Source: JACVRX01 sp046726315
Lineage (GTDB): Bacteria > Actinomycetota > Actinomycetes > Jiangellales > Jiangellaceae
Direction: 5' to 3'
NCBI GenBank assembly: GCA_046726315.1
Contig: JBKPAG010000005.1
Location: 48,043 to 112,042 of the forward strand
DNA length: 64,000 nt
Shown: piece by piece, positions 1 through 9,056 of the stretch
Layout of the letters: each line of letters begins with the position of its first letter
Numbering within the stretch: position 1 is the first letter of the stretch
Made by a program: the position numbers and the translations under genes
The notes under the pieces: generated by a model
The model's input: only the letters and a program-made list of their open reading frames with translations
The model's database searches: none
Told to the model about the DNA's origin: nothing

Positions 1-2
1 GT

Positions 3-623
3 GCCAGCATCGTGCCGGGCAAACTGCAGTTCGCGGCGGAGAGTTTCTACGGCTTCGTTCGTAACTCGATCGCCACGGACGCGATCGGCCGCGAGGGCAT
101 CAAGTACGTGCCCTACCTGGCCACAGTCTTCGCGTTCCTGATCGTCATGAACATCGCGGGCATCGTGCCGTTCTCGCAGTTCCCGGCAACGGCGCGGATC
201 GCCATCCCGCTGTTCCTCGCGGTGATCTCATGGATCATCTACAACTACGTCGGCATCAAGCGGCAGGGCTTCGGCGGCTACTTCAAGAACATGATGTTCC
301 CGCCCGGCGTGCCCGCGGTCATCTATCCGCTGCTGGCGCCGATCGAGTTCCTCTCCACCGTCGTCTTCCGGCCGGTCACGCTCACTCTCCGTCTCACGTT
401 CAACATGTTCGCCGGCCACCTGGTGCTGCTGCTGTGCATCCTCGGCGGGGAGTTCCTGCTCCTGCACGTCGGCGGTCTCATCGGCTACTCGGCCGGTGCC
501 GTCGCGATCTTGTTCGGCATCGTCATGACGTTCTTCGAGGGCTTCGTGCAACTCCTGCAGGCATATGTCTTCGTGCTGCTCTCCGCCATCTACATCGGCG
601 GCGCCCTGACCCACGATCACTGA
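3..623 (+). CDS. atpB: ATP synthase subunit a (5' end outside window)
   Basis: Membrane subunit of the Fo sector; with the c-ring it forms the proton half-channels. The frame is open to the window edge, so the true start is upstream; the GTG at 12 is only the first start-like codon, and about 40-70 N-terminal residues are missing compared with the family's usual length. Several hydrophobic helices are visible. The stretch TLRLTFNMFAGH contains the arginine (residue 127 counted from GTG 12) that family knowledge places opposite the c-ring carboxylate. It ends 50 bases before atpE and is the first visible gene of the atp run. Confidence 0.96.
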   Translation, partial: ASIVPGKLQFAAESFYGFVRNSIATDAIGREGIKYVPYLATVFAFLIVMNIAGIVPFSQFPATARIAIPLFLAVISWIIYNYVGIKRQGFGGYFKNMMFPPGVPAVIYPLLAPIEFLSTVVFRPVTLTLRLTFNMFAGHLVLLLCILGGEFLLLHVGGLIGYSAGAVAILFGIVMTFFEGFVQLLQAYVFVLLSAIYIGGALTHDH

Positions 624-673
624 GCACTCAGCCACCCGGGACCACCCAGGACCCGAACCAGAAAGGACGAAGG

Positions 674-877
674 ATGGAAGGCTCCCTGAACATGGTCGGG
701 TACGGCCTCGCGGCCATCGGCCCCGGCGTCGGCATCGGCCTGATCTTCGCCGCCTACATCAGCGGTGTTGCTCGCCAGCCCGAGGCCCGCAGCGTGCTGC
801 AGGGCATCGCGATCCTGGGCTTCGCGCTTGCGGAAGCGCTGGCGATCATCGGTATCGGCCTCGCGTTCGCGCTCTAG
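674..877 (+). CDS. atpE: ATP synthase subunit c
   Basis: Proteolipid of the rotor ring. The protein is 67 residues with two hydrophobic helices joined by a polar RQPE loop (residues 34-37). Helix 1 has the glycine-rich GPGVGIG pattern (16-22). Helix 2 carries the proton-binding carboxylate Glu54 in the FALAEALAII context. No sodium-binding pattern is evident, so proton coupling is inferred. The start ATG is preceded by AGAAAGGACGAAGG, a good ribosome-binding region. It lies between atpB and atpF, two bases from the latter. Confidence 0.97.
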   Translation: MEGSLNMVGYGLAAIGPGVGIGLIFAAYISGVARQPEARSVLQGIAILGFALAEALAIIGIGLAFAL

Positions 878-879
878 CC

Positions 880-1464
880 ATGTCCGCGCTCATCACATCG
901 GCGGCTCTTCTGGCCCAGGAGGCTGCGGCGGAGGAGCCGAGCCCGCTGATGCCGCACCTGTCCGAGCTGATCGTCGGGCTGGTCGCATTCGCTTTGTTGT
1001 TCTTCTTCCTGAGCAGGTTCGTCTTTCCGCTCTTCGAGCGCACATACGCCGAGCGAACGGCGGCGATCGAGGGCGGCATGAGACGCGCGGAGGAAGCGCA
1101 GGCGGAAGCTCAGCAGGCGCTGGAGGAGTACCGCCGCCAGCTCGCCGACGCGCGCGGTGAGGCGTCCCGGATCCGCGACGAAGCCAGGGCGCAGGGCGCG
1201 GCCATCCTCGCGGAGATGCGCGAGAACGCGCAGGCCGAGTCCGAGCGGATCACCACGCGTGCCCACGCGCAGATCGCGGCTGAGCGCGAACAGGTCGTGC
1301 GGTCCCTGCGGGCAGAGGTCGGCACGCTCGCCACCCAGCTCGCCAGCCGAGTCGTCGGCGAATCACTCGACGATGACGCCCGTTCGCAGCGCGTGGTCGA
1401 GCGCTTCCTGGCCGAGCTGGAGGCGTCGGGCAACGGCGCCGGACCGGCCGACCGGGAGGCCTGA
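880..1464 (+). CDS. atpF: ATP synthase subunit b
   Basis: Peripheral stalk subunit, 194 residues. An N-terminal membrane helix (roughly residues 28-48) is followed by a long charged, alanine-rich coiled coil, the expected architecture. Unlike mycobacteria, where one b-type protein is fused to delta, b and delta are separate genes here. No clear ribosome-binding site precedes the ATG, which is two bases after the atpE stop, so translational coupling is likely. The TGA stop shares a base with the atpH ATG (TGATG). Confidence 0.95.
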   Translation: MSALITSAALLAQEAAAEEPSPLMPHLSELIVGLVAFALLFFFLSRFVFPLFERTYAERTAAIEGGMRRAEEAQAEAQQALEEYRRQLADARGEASRIRDEARAQGAAILAEMRENAQAESERITTRAHAQIAAEREQVVRSLRAEVGTLATQLASRVVGESLDDDARSQRVVERFLAELEASGNGAGPADREA

Positions 1465-2294
1465 TGCAAGGACCCAGTCGTGAGGCGCACAAGGCACTCG
1501 CCGCGCGAGTCGATGACACGCTCAGCGGCACCGGCGACGACGCGGCACAGCGCGCCACGTCGATCGGCCACGCCTTGTTCACCGTCGCCGGCCTGCTCTG
1601 GGCCGAGCCGGCAGTCCGCCGTGCGCTGATCGACCCGGGCCGATCAGCGGACGACCGCGCGGCGCTGGCCCGCCGGTTGTTCGCCGACCGGATCGAGCCC
1701 GACGCTGCTGATTTGGTGACCACCGCGGTTCGCGATCGCTGGGACGGTCCCCGCGATCTCGTCTCGGCGATCGACGAGTTCGGGGTCGTGGCGCATCTCG
1801 CCGCCGCCGACGCGAACGGCCGGTTGGACAGCGTGGAGGACGAGCTGTTCCGGTTCGGCCAGGTCCTGCATGCCACTCCCGACCTGCGCGCTGCGCTGCT
1901 CGACCTGGCGGCGCCGGAACAGGCCCGGCGCCACCTGGTCCGCCGGCTGCTTGCCGACCAGGCCTCGCCCGAGACCGTCAGCCTGCTCGAGCACGCCGTG
2001 CTCACCTGCCGCGACCGACGGCTCGAGCCCGCGGTGGACCGGATCATCGAACTCGCCGCGGAGCGGCGCCGGCGCCGGGTCGCCGTCGTCCGCGTGGCGT
2101 CGCCGCTGAGCCCGGAGCACCGGGATCGGCTGGAGAACGCGCTCGCGGCCCAGGCCGGCGGCCCGGTTCGGCTCAACGTCGTCGTCGACCCCGACCTCGT
2201 CGGCGGCGTTAAGGTCGAGATCGGCGAAGAAGTCGTTGACGGCACCGTGCAGAACCGCATCGCCGAGCTAGAGCGTCGGCTGGCCGAGCAGTGA
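1464..2294 (+). CDS. atpH: ATP synthase subunit delta
   Basis: F1 subunit delta (OSCP type) linking the F1 head to the b stalk. At 276 residues it is longer than the roughly 180 residues common in other bacteria but matches the long actinobacterial form. The C-terminal part (SPLSPEHRDRLENALA ... VDPDLVGGVKVEIG) is the conserved delta signature. The start overlaps the atpF stop by one base. It is followed by a 37-base gap to atpA. Confidence 0.95.
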   Translation: MQGPSREAHKALAARVDDTLSGTGDDAAQRATSIGHALFTVAGLLWAEPAVRRALIDPGRSADDRAALARRLFADRIEPDAADLVTTAVRDRWDGPRDLVSAIDEFGVVAHLAAADANGRLDSVEDELFRFGQVLHATPDLRAALLDLAAPEQARRHLVRRLLADQASPETVSLLEHAVLTCRDRRLEPAVDRIIELAAERRRRRVAVVRVASPLSPEHRDRLENALAAQAGGPVRLNVVVDPDLVGGVKVEIGEEVVDGTVQNRIAELERRLAEQ

Positions 2295-2331
2295 GAATAA
2301 GCGTGACGGACCGACCCGCAGGGGAGTGACT

Positions 2332-4014
<1,683 letters not shown>

Positions 4015-4058
4015 TCGCACTGACCGGCATCGTCGAACCGAGGGGAGGTCGCTAGTCG

Positions 4059-5042
4059 ATGGGAGCCGAGCTACGGGTACTCCGTCGGCGGATCCGCTCG
4101 GTCGAGTCCACTAAGAAGATCACCCGAGCCCAGGAGCTGATCGCCGCCTCCCGGATCATCAAGGCGCAGCAGCGCGCGGAGGCCGCGCGCCCGTACACCC
4201 GGGCGCTGGTGAGTGCCCTCGAAGCCGCCGCGGCGACGGCCAGGCTGGACAACCCGTTGCTGGAAGGCATCGGGGCGCCGCAACGCTCGGCGGTGCTCGT
4301 GGTCACCAGCGACCGGGGATTTGCCGGCGCGTACTCGGCGAACGTCATCCGGCAGAGCGAGGCGTTGTCCGGTCTGCTGATCGAGGAGGGCCAGCAGGTC
4401 GTGCCCTACGTCGTCGGCCAGAAGGGCGTCACGTGGTTCCGCTTCCGCGGCCGCGAGGTCGGGGGAGCGTACACAGGCTTCACCGGTACGCCCGCGTACT
4501 CCGACGCGCGCACGATTGCCGACGACGTGCTCGCGGCCATCAACACCCCGACCGAGGACGGCGGCGTCGACGAGATCCACCTGGTGTCGACCCACTTCGT
4601 CAACATGGTGACCCAGGAAGTTCGCGCCCGGCGGCTGTTGCCGATCGTCGTGGAAGACGTGCCCGAGCCGCTGCACCGGGCTGAGGCGGGTGCGGTACGG
4701 ACCAGCGAGGGCGTGAGCAGCAGCCAAACTGAAACCCCGGCGGCCGGTGCCGACGAGACGTTGCCGCTCTACGAGTTCGAGCCCTCGCCGGACGAGGTGC
4801 TCGACGCGCTGCTGCCGCAGTACGCCGGAAACCTCATCTACACCGCGTTGCTCGATGCGGCGGCGTCCGAGTGGGCGGCCCGCAGGCGGGCGATGAAGTC
4901 GGCGACCGACAACGCCACGGAGCTGCAACAGAACTACACCCGGCTGGCCAACCAGGCCCGCCAAGCCGAGATCACCCAGGAGATCAGCGAGATCGTCGGC
5001 GGCGCGGACGCGCTCGCCACGGCGGCCGCGGGGAGCGGATGA
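4059..5042 (+). CDS. atpG: ATP synthase subunit gamma
   Basis: Central rotor shaft of F1, 327 residues. Conserved gamma ends are visible: an N-terminal coiled-coil arm (RIRSVESTKKITRAQELIAA) and a C-terminal arm (MKSATDNATELQQNYTRLAN). The middle contains an extra low-complexity segment around residues 208-235 (SEGVSSSQTETPAAG), which accounts for a length slightly above average. A GAGGGGAGG ribosome-binding site precedes the ATG. The stop overlaps the atpD start region. Confidence 0.96.
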   Translation: MGAELRVLRRRIRSVESTKKITRAQELIAASRIIKAQQRAEAARPYTRALVSALEAAAATARLDNPLLEGIGAPQRSAVLVVTSDRGFAGAYSANVIRQSEALSGLLIEEGQQVVPYVVGQKGVTWFRFRGREVGGAYTGFTGTPAYSDARTIADDVLAAINTPTEDGGVDEIHLVSTHFVNMVTQEVRARRLLPIVVEDVPEPLHRAEAGAVRTSEGVSSSQTETPAAGADETLPLYEFEPSPDEVLDALLPQYAGNLIYTALLDAAASEWAARRRAMKSATDNATELQQNYTRLANQARQAEITQEISEIVGGADALATAAAGSG

Positions 5043-6502
5043 TGACGACTACCACTGACACCACCACCGCACCGGAGACGACCAACGGCGGGGTCGGACA
5101 TGTGACCCGGGTGATCGGCCCGGTCGTCGAGGTCGAGTTCGCCGGCGAGCAGATGCCCGCGATCTACAACGCGCTCGAGACAGAGGTCCAGCTGCCTAAG
5201 GAGGCCGGTGGGAACCGGCTGCTCACCTTCGAGGTCGAGCAGCACATCGGCGGCAACGTGGTGAAGGGCATCTCCATGCAGCCGACCGATGGGCTGGTTC
5301 GGGGGGCGTCTGTTCGCGACACGGGCGGACCGATCACGGTGCCGGTCGGCGACGTCGTCAAGGGCCACGTCTTCAACGCTCTGGGTAAGCCGCTCGACGT
5401 CGACGAGTCCGAGCTGGACCTCGGCGAGCGGTGGCCGATCCACCGCAAGCCTCCCGCGTTCGACCAGCTCGAGGGCAGCACCCAGATGATGGAGACCGGG
5501 ATCAAGGTCATCGACCTGCTAACCCCCTACATCCAGGGTGGCAAGATCGGCCTGTTCGGGGGCGCCGGCGTCGGCAAGACGGTGCTCATCCAGGAGATGA
5601 TCACCCGGGTGGCGCGGAACTTCGGCGGCACGTCGGTGTTCGCCGGCGTCGGCGAGCGGACCCGCGAGGGCAACGACCTGTGGGTTGAGATGCAAGAGGC
5701 CAACGTCCTCAAGGACACCGCGCTGGTGTTCGGCCAGATGGACGAGCCGCCGGGCACCCGGATGCGAGTGGCACTCTCGGCTTTGACCATGGCCGAGTAC
5801 TTCCGTGACGTGCAGAAGCAGGACGTGCTGCTGTTCATCGACAACATCTTCCGGTTCACCCAGGCTGGTTCGGAGGTGTCGACGCTGCTCGGCCGGATGC
5901 CGTCGGCCGTCGGATACCAGCCGACCCTGGCCGATGAGATGGGCGAGCTGCAAGAGCGGATCACTTCGACCCGTGGGCACTCGATCACGTCGATGCAGGC
6001 GATCTACGTCCCGGCTGACGACATCACCGACCCGGCGCCACACACGGCCTTCGCGCACCTGGACGCGCGGACCGTGCTCTCCCGCCCGATCTCCGCGCTG
6101 GGCATCTATCCGGCCGTGGACCCGCTGGACTCGTCCAGCCGTATTCTCGACGCGCTCTACATCGGCGAGAAGCACTACCGGGTGGCGCAGCGGGTCAAGG
6201 AGATCCTGCAGCGCTACAAGGACCTGCAGGACATCATCGCCATCCTCGGCATCGACGAGCTGTCCGAAGAGGACAAGATCACGGTCAACCGAGCCCGGCG
6301 CATCCAGCGCTTCCTGTCCCAGAACATGTTCGCTGCCGAAGCGTTCACCGGCTCGCCAGGTGTGTTCGTCCCGCTCTCGGAGACGCTGGAGTCCTTCGAC
6401 GGGATCTGCAAGGGGGAGTACGACGACCTGCCCGAGCAGGCCTTCCACATGGTCGGCAACATCGAGTCGGCCCAGGAGAAGGCCAAGACACTCGCGATCT
6501 GA
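5042..6502 (+). CDS. atpD: ATP synthase subunit beta
   Basis: Catalytic subunit of F1, about 486 residues. The Walker A motif GGAGVGKT is near residues 173-180, followed by the GERTREGNDLW and DNIFRFTQAGSEVS blocks. Two adjacent ATG codons (5039 and 5042) overlap the atpG stop; either could be used. The N-terminus has a short threonine-rich extension before the first conserved block. The gene should be followed directly by atpC, but here atpC lies 1.7 kb further on, beyond an opposite-strand gene. Confidence 0.97.
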   Translation: MTTTTDTTTAPETTNGGVGHVTRVIGPVVEVEFAGEQMPAIYNALETEVQLPKEAGGNRLLTFEVEQHIGGNVVKGISMQPTDGLVRGASVRDTGGPITVPVGDVVKGHVFNALGKPLDVDESELDLGERWPIHRKPPAFDQLEGSTQMMETGIKVIDLLTPYIQGGKIGLFGGAGVGKTVLIQEMITRVARNFGGTSVFAGVGERTREGNDLWVEMQEANVLKDTALVFGQMDEPPGTRMRVALSALTMAEYFRDVQKQDVLLFIDNIFRFTQAGSEVSTLLGRMPSAVGYQPTLADEMGELQERITSTRGHSITSMQAIYVPADDITDPAPHTAFAHLDARTVLSRPISALGIYPAVDPLDSSSRILDALYIGEKHYRVAQRVKEILQRYKDLQDIIAILGIDELSEEDKITVNRARRIQRFLSQNMFAAEAFTGSPGVFVPLSETLESFDGICKGEYDDLPEQAFHMVGNIESAQEKAKTLAI

Positions 6503-6748
6503 CGCCCGTAGTCGGGACCGCGAGGATTGGTTCGCGAGGCGAGTCCAAGCTGTCACGAGCGCGGGCGCTCCCGCCGCGTTCCCGGGCTTCGTTCTCTAGC
6601 CTCGCGAATCAAACCTCCCCGCCTCTCCCTCGGCCACCAGCCCTGGCGACTCGCGCAGCTGCCATCCCGGCCGCATGGGAAGAAGCTTGATTGGGGAGTT
6701 CAGTACGAGCCTGCTGGTAGCCGCCGGCGCCGCGACGTGTGAGTGCGA
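6503..6748. other. Non-coding stretch after atpD
   Basis: No convincing gene. A 10-bp inverted repeat is spaced by 58 bases: TTCGCGAGGC at 6531-6540 and GCCTCGCGAA at 6599-6608. The spacing is long for a terminator; the pair could be a rearrangement scar, but that is a guess. Confidence 0.4.
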
Positions 6749-6772
6749 TTTAGGGCGCCAGGACGCCCTAAA
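6749..6772 (+). terminator. Probable hairpin terminator of atpB-D
   Basis: Perfect 9-bp arms TTTAGGGCG (6749-6757) and CGCCCTAAA (6764-6772) around the 6-base loop CCAGGA. There is no T-tract, which is common in high-GC actinobacterial terminators. The position, 250 bases after atpD and ahead of a convergent gene, suits transcription termination; it could also act for the opposite strand. Confidence 0.55.
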
Positions 6773-6776
6773 CCGG

Positions 6777-6920
6777 ACAACGATCACTGCGGCAGTGCCA
6801 CAGATCCCACAACGATCACGGTGCTAGCACCCCAAATCTCACATCGATCACGGTGCGAGAACCCGCATCTCACATCGATCACCGCGGCAGCGCCGCAAAC
6901 TTCACTCGGATCATCGCGCT
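6777..6920. repeat. Degenerate 31-32 bp tandem repeat
   Basis: The heptamer CGATCAC begins at 6781, 6813, 6845 and 6876, and a related CGGATCAT at 6907, giving spacings of 32, 32, 31 and 31. Each unit reads roughly ACA-cgatcac followed by a small self-complementary block (CACTGCGGCAGTG, GGTGCTAGCACC). The copies differ at many positions. It fills the gap between the atpD terminator and the 3' end of the lipoprotein gene. Confidence 0.7.
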
Positions 6921-6972
6921 GAGGGCGGCTGATCGCCGGAGAGCGTGCGCCGAGGAGCGTGGTGCTCAGGGC

Positions 6973-7833
6973 TCAGGCGCACCAGATCAGCTGCTTGGCA
7001 GTCGGCCACCGCTCGACATCGTCGGGAACGTGGAGGCTGACCAGGTATGCGGCCTTGCCATCGTCGCCGAGCCATAACTGCCGCCCGTCCCGGTGAAACC
7101 CGGTGTCGGTCGCCGTGCCAGGTAGCTCCGCATCGGCATCGAAAGTTGCCCACAAATGCTCGGCTAGCTCTGCACTTGTGTCGCGGACGTACTGGTCCGG
7201 GTTCTCTTCCGGTCCCATGAGGAGAAAGGTGATGTCCTGCCAACCGCAGTGTTCGGCGCCGTGGAACGACTTGATCGTCGTCACCGGCACGCGTGCTCCG
7301 GAGCCGTCCTCCCAGACCCCGATGTCGAGGGCTTCGGTCACGCTGTCGGGAAGCTCGGCCGGGTCGCATTGGGCCCACGACTCGACGCCCCAACCGGTGT
7401 GGGCTTCCCAGTCCCGGACGTTGCCGGCCACGATGAACGCAACCTTGGTCCGGTCGTCGACGTCGTAAGAGAGCAGCACTCTGCCGTCGTCCTCCCATTC
7501 GACCCGGTACCCCTCGGCTGGGAGCATGTGAACGAGACCCTCCTCGCTCAGGTAGTTGTCGAGAGCCCGCTCGGCGGTGCCCTGAACTGTCGCCAGCCCG
7601 GTGTCATATGAACCCCCGCCGCCCTGGTACGGCCTCCCGTCACATTCCACGGCTCGGCCCGCGGCCCCGGATCTCTCCAGGACGGTTGCGTCGTCCGCCG
7701 AGTCGAGTGGCAGGCTCATCGGCCCGTCATACGGCGACGCCGCCGGATCGTCCGCGCCGACCTGGGTGGTGGAACCGCAACCGGTGAACAGCACGACGCC
7801 GGCGAGGCCGAGACCGATGATGATGGGGCGCAC
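6973..7833 (-). CDS. Putative lipoprotein of unknown function
   Basis: A 286-residue protein. The N-terminus has a short charged start, a hydrophobic segment and then LFTGCGS, with Cys19 as probable lipidation site; the -3 residue is Phe rather than Leu, so the lipobox is atypical. The GTG start at 7833 is supported by GGAAGGTGAT just upstream; a longer in-frame reading to 7980 would bury the signal sequence. The mature protein is acidic and I recognise no family. It runs against the atp genes and separates atpD from atpC, so it is probably an insertion into the operon rather than part of ATP synthase. Confidence 0.8.
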   Translation of the reverse strand: MRPIIIGLGLAGVVLFTGCGSTTQVGADDPAASPYDGPMSLPLDSADDATVLERSGAAGRAVECDGRPYQGGGGSYDTGLATVQGTAERALDNYLSEEGLVHMLPAEGYRVEWEDDGRVLLSYDVDDRTKVAFIVAGNVRDWEAHTGWGVESWAQCDPAELPDSVTEALDIGVWEDGSGARVPVTTIKSFHGAEHCGWQDITFLLMGPEENPDQYVRDTSAELAEHLWATFDADAELPGTATDTGFHRDGRQLWLGDDGKAAYLVSLHVPDDVERWPTAKQLIWCA

Positions 7834-8034
7834 CGGATCACCTTCCTCTCCCTGCTCCAATGAGACGGAAACACAGCCTGTACGGCTCCCCAGTCGGCCA
7901 AACTGTGTCCGAACCATTGCCGGCCTGCCGATCTCGGTGAGTCCACTTGCTGCGACCGAAAGTCTGCGGCCGGGTTCCACCGACGTCGATAGGCATGCCG
8001 CCGAGACGTGTACAGCGACAGCCAGGCGTGTACG
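7834..8034. other. Intergenic region upstream of the lipoprotein gene
   Basis: Divergent spacer between the lipoprotein start and the palindromic element. It should contain the lipoprotein promoter, but I cannot identify one with confidence. No gene is supported. Confidence 0.3.
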
Positions 8035-8093
8035 TACGCCGCCAGGCTTGCCAGCCTGGCGGCGTATAAACAGGGGTGGCCGTGGTCATTTCA
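8035..8093 (-). repeat. Dispersed palindromic element, copy A
   Basis: A perfect 14-bp hairpin (arms 8035-8048 and 8053-8066, loop TGCC) is followed on the plus strand by the flank ending GGTGGCCGTGGTCATTTCA. Read on the minus strand it aligns with the copies at 41325-41390 and 51392-51485: the GAAATGACCACGG flank first, then CCACCC, then a palindrome built on CAGGC/GCCTG. It is just upstream of the isolated atpC. Confidence 0.8.
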
Positions 8094-8176
8094 CTGATGG
8101 GAAGAGGAACGCGAGGGGGAGCGGCGGGCCGGTATTCTCTGGCGCACCCACGAACGCGTCCGCTCGAGGAGTGCCT

Positions 8177-8545
8177 GTGGCAGGTGTACTGCGCGTCGAA
8201 CTGGTCGCGGCTGACCGAAGGGTCTGGTCTGGCGAGGCGACCATCGTCATCACCAGGACTACCGAGGGTGACATCGGGATCCTGCCCGGGCACGCCCCGG
8301 TGCTTGGGCTGCTCGTGACCGCCCCCGTGACGATCCGCAGCACGACCGGCGAAGAGGTGATCGCCGCGGTCCACGGCGGGTTCCTCTCGGTTGCCGACGA
8401 CGTCGTCTCCATCTTGGCCGAGGTTGCCGAGATTTCCGACGAGATCGACGTCAAGCGGGCGGAGGCGGCCTTGGCCCAGGCCGGCGAGGACACCGATGCC
8501 ATCCGAAGAGCGGAAACCCGGCTGCGCGCCGCTGGGGCCCGCTGA
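8177..8545 (+). CDS. atpC: ATP synthase subunit epsilon
   Basis: Regulatory F1 subunit, 122 residues. The N-terminal beta-sandwich signature (RVWSGEATIVITRTTEGDIGILPGHAP) is clear and the C-terminal helical hairpin is present. The GTG at 8177 is chosen because GAGGAG lies five bases upstream; a GTG at 8171 sits inside that site. In nearly all bacteria atpC follows atpD directly; here it is 1.67 kb away beyond an opposite-strand gene, so it must have its own promoter. I could not identify that promoter with confidence. Confidence 0.95.
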   Translation: MAGVLRVELVAADRRVWSGEATIVITRTTEGDIGILPGHAPVLGLLVTAPVTIRSTTGEEVIAAVHGGFLSVADDVVSILAEVAEISDEIDVKRAEAALAQAGEDTDAIRRAETRLRAAGAR

Positions 8546-8572
8546 TCAAGCCGGCACGGGAGGGCGTTGGCG

Positions 8573-9010
8573 ATGGGGGTGCTCGAGTGGGTCGCCGTTG
8601 TCGTCGCCGTGATCGCGTCGGCGATCGTGCTGGCCCTCGGCGGGCTGTTCTTCCGCCGCCGCGTCCTGCAGCGCGAAGGCGGCTTCGACATGTGCCTGCA
8701 CGTCGGCGGCAACACTTGGGGTGGCGGCTGGGTCTTCGGTGTCGGCCGGTATCGCGGCGACGACGTGGAATGGTTCCGGACATTCAGCTACGGCGCCCGG
8801 CCGAAGTGGTCGTCGCGGCGCTTTGATCTCACCGTGGCCGACCGTCGAACCCCCGATCCCGAGGAAGCCTACGAGTTGCCCGCCGGACACATCGTGCTCG
8901 TCTGCCAGGTCGGTGAGCAGTCGATCGAGGTGTCCATGAGCGTGGCCGCATCGATGGCGTTCCTGGCCTGGCTGGAGGCGGCGCCGCCCGGAGAGCACCT
9001 GGTCTCCTGA
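8573..9010 (+). CDS. DUF2550 family membrane-anchored protein
   Basis: A 145-residue protein with one N-terminal membrane helix (about residues 5-27) followed by a basic FFRRRVLQREGGFDMCLH stretch and a soluble domain. This matches the DUF2550 family, which in actinobacteria lies between atpC and murA (the Rv1312 position in Mycobacterium tuberculosis). Function is unknown. GGGAGG ends nine bases before the ATG. The neighbourhood is the ancestral one, which shows that only the atpD-atpC junction was disturbed. Confidence 0.88.
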   Translation: MGVLEWVAVVVAVIASAIVLALGGLFFRRRVLQREGGFDMCLHVGGNTWGGGWVFGVGRYRGDDVEWFRTFSYGARPKWSSRRFDLTVADRRTPDPEEAYELPAGHIVLVCQVGEQSIEVSMSVAASMAFLAWLEAAPPGEHLVS

Positions 9011-9056
9011 CAGCGGCCCGCGTCCGCCCGCCTGATCCGGATGGCAGGATGCCTCG

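Noticed and set aside
6777..6920. CRISPR array
   Set aside because: The repeated parts are very divergent, no separate spacers of constant length exist, and no cas genes are in the window.
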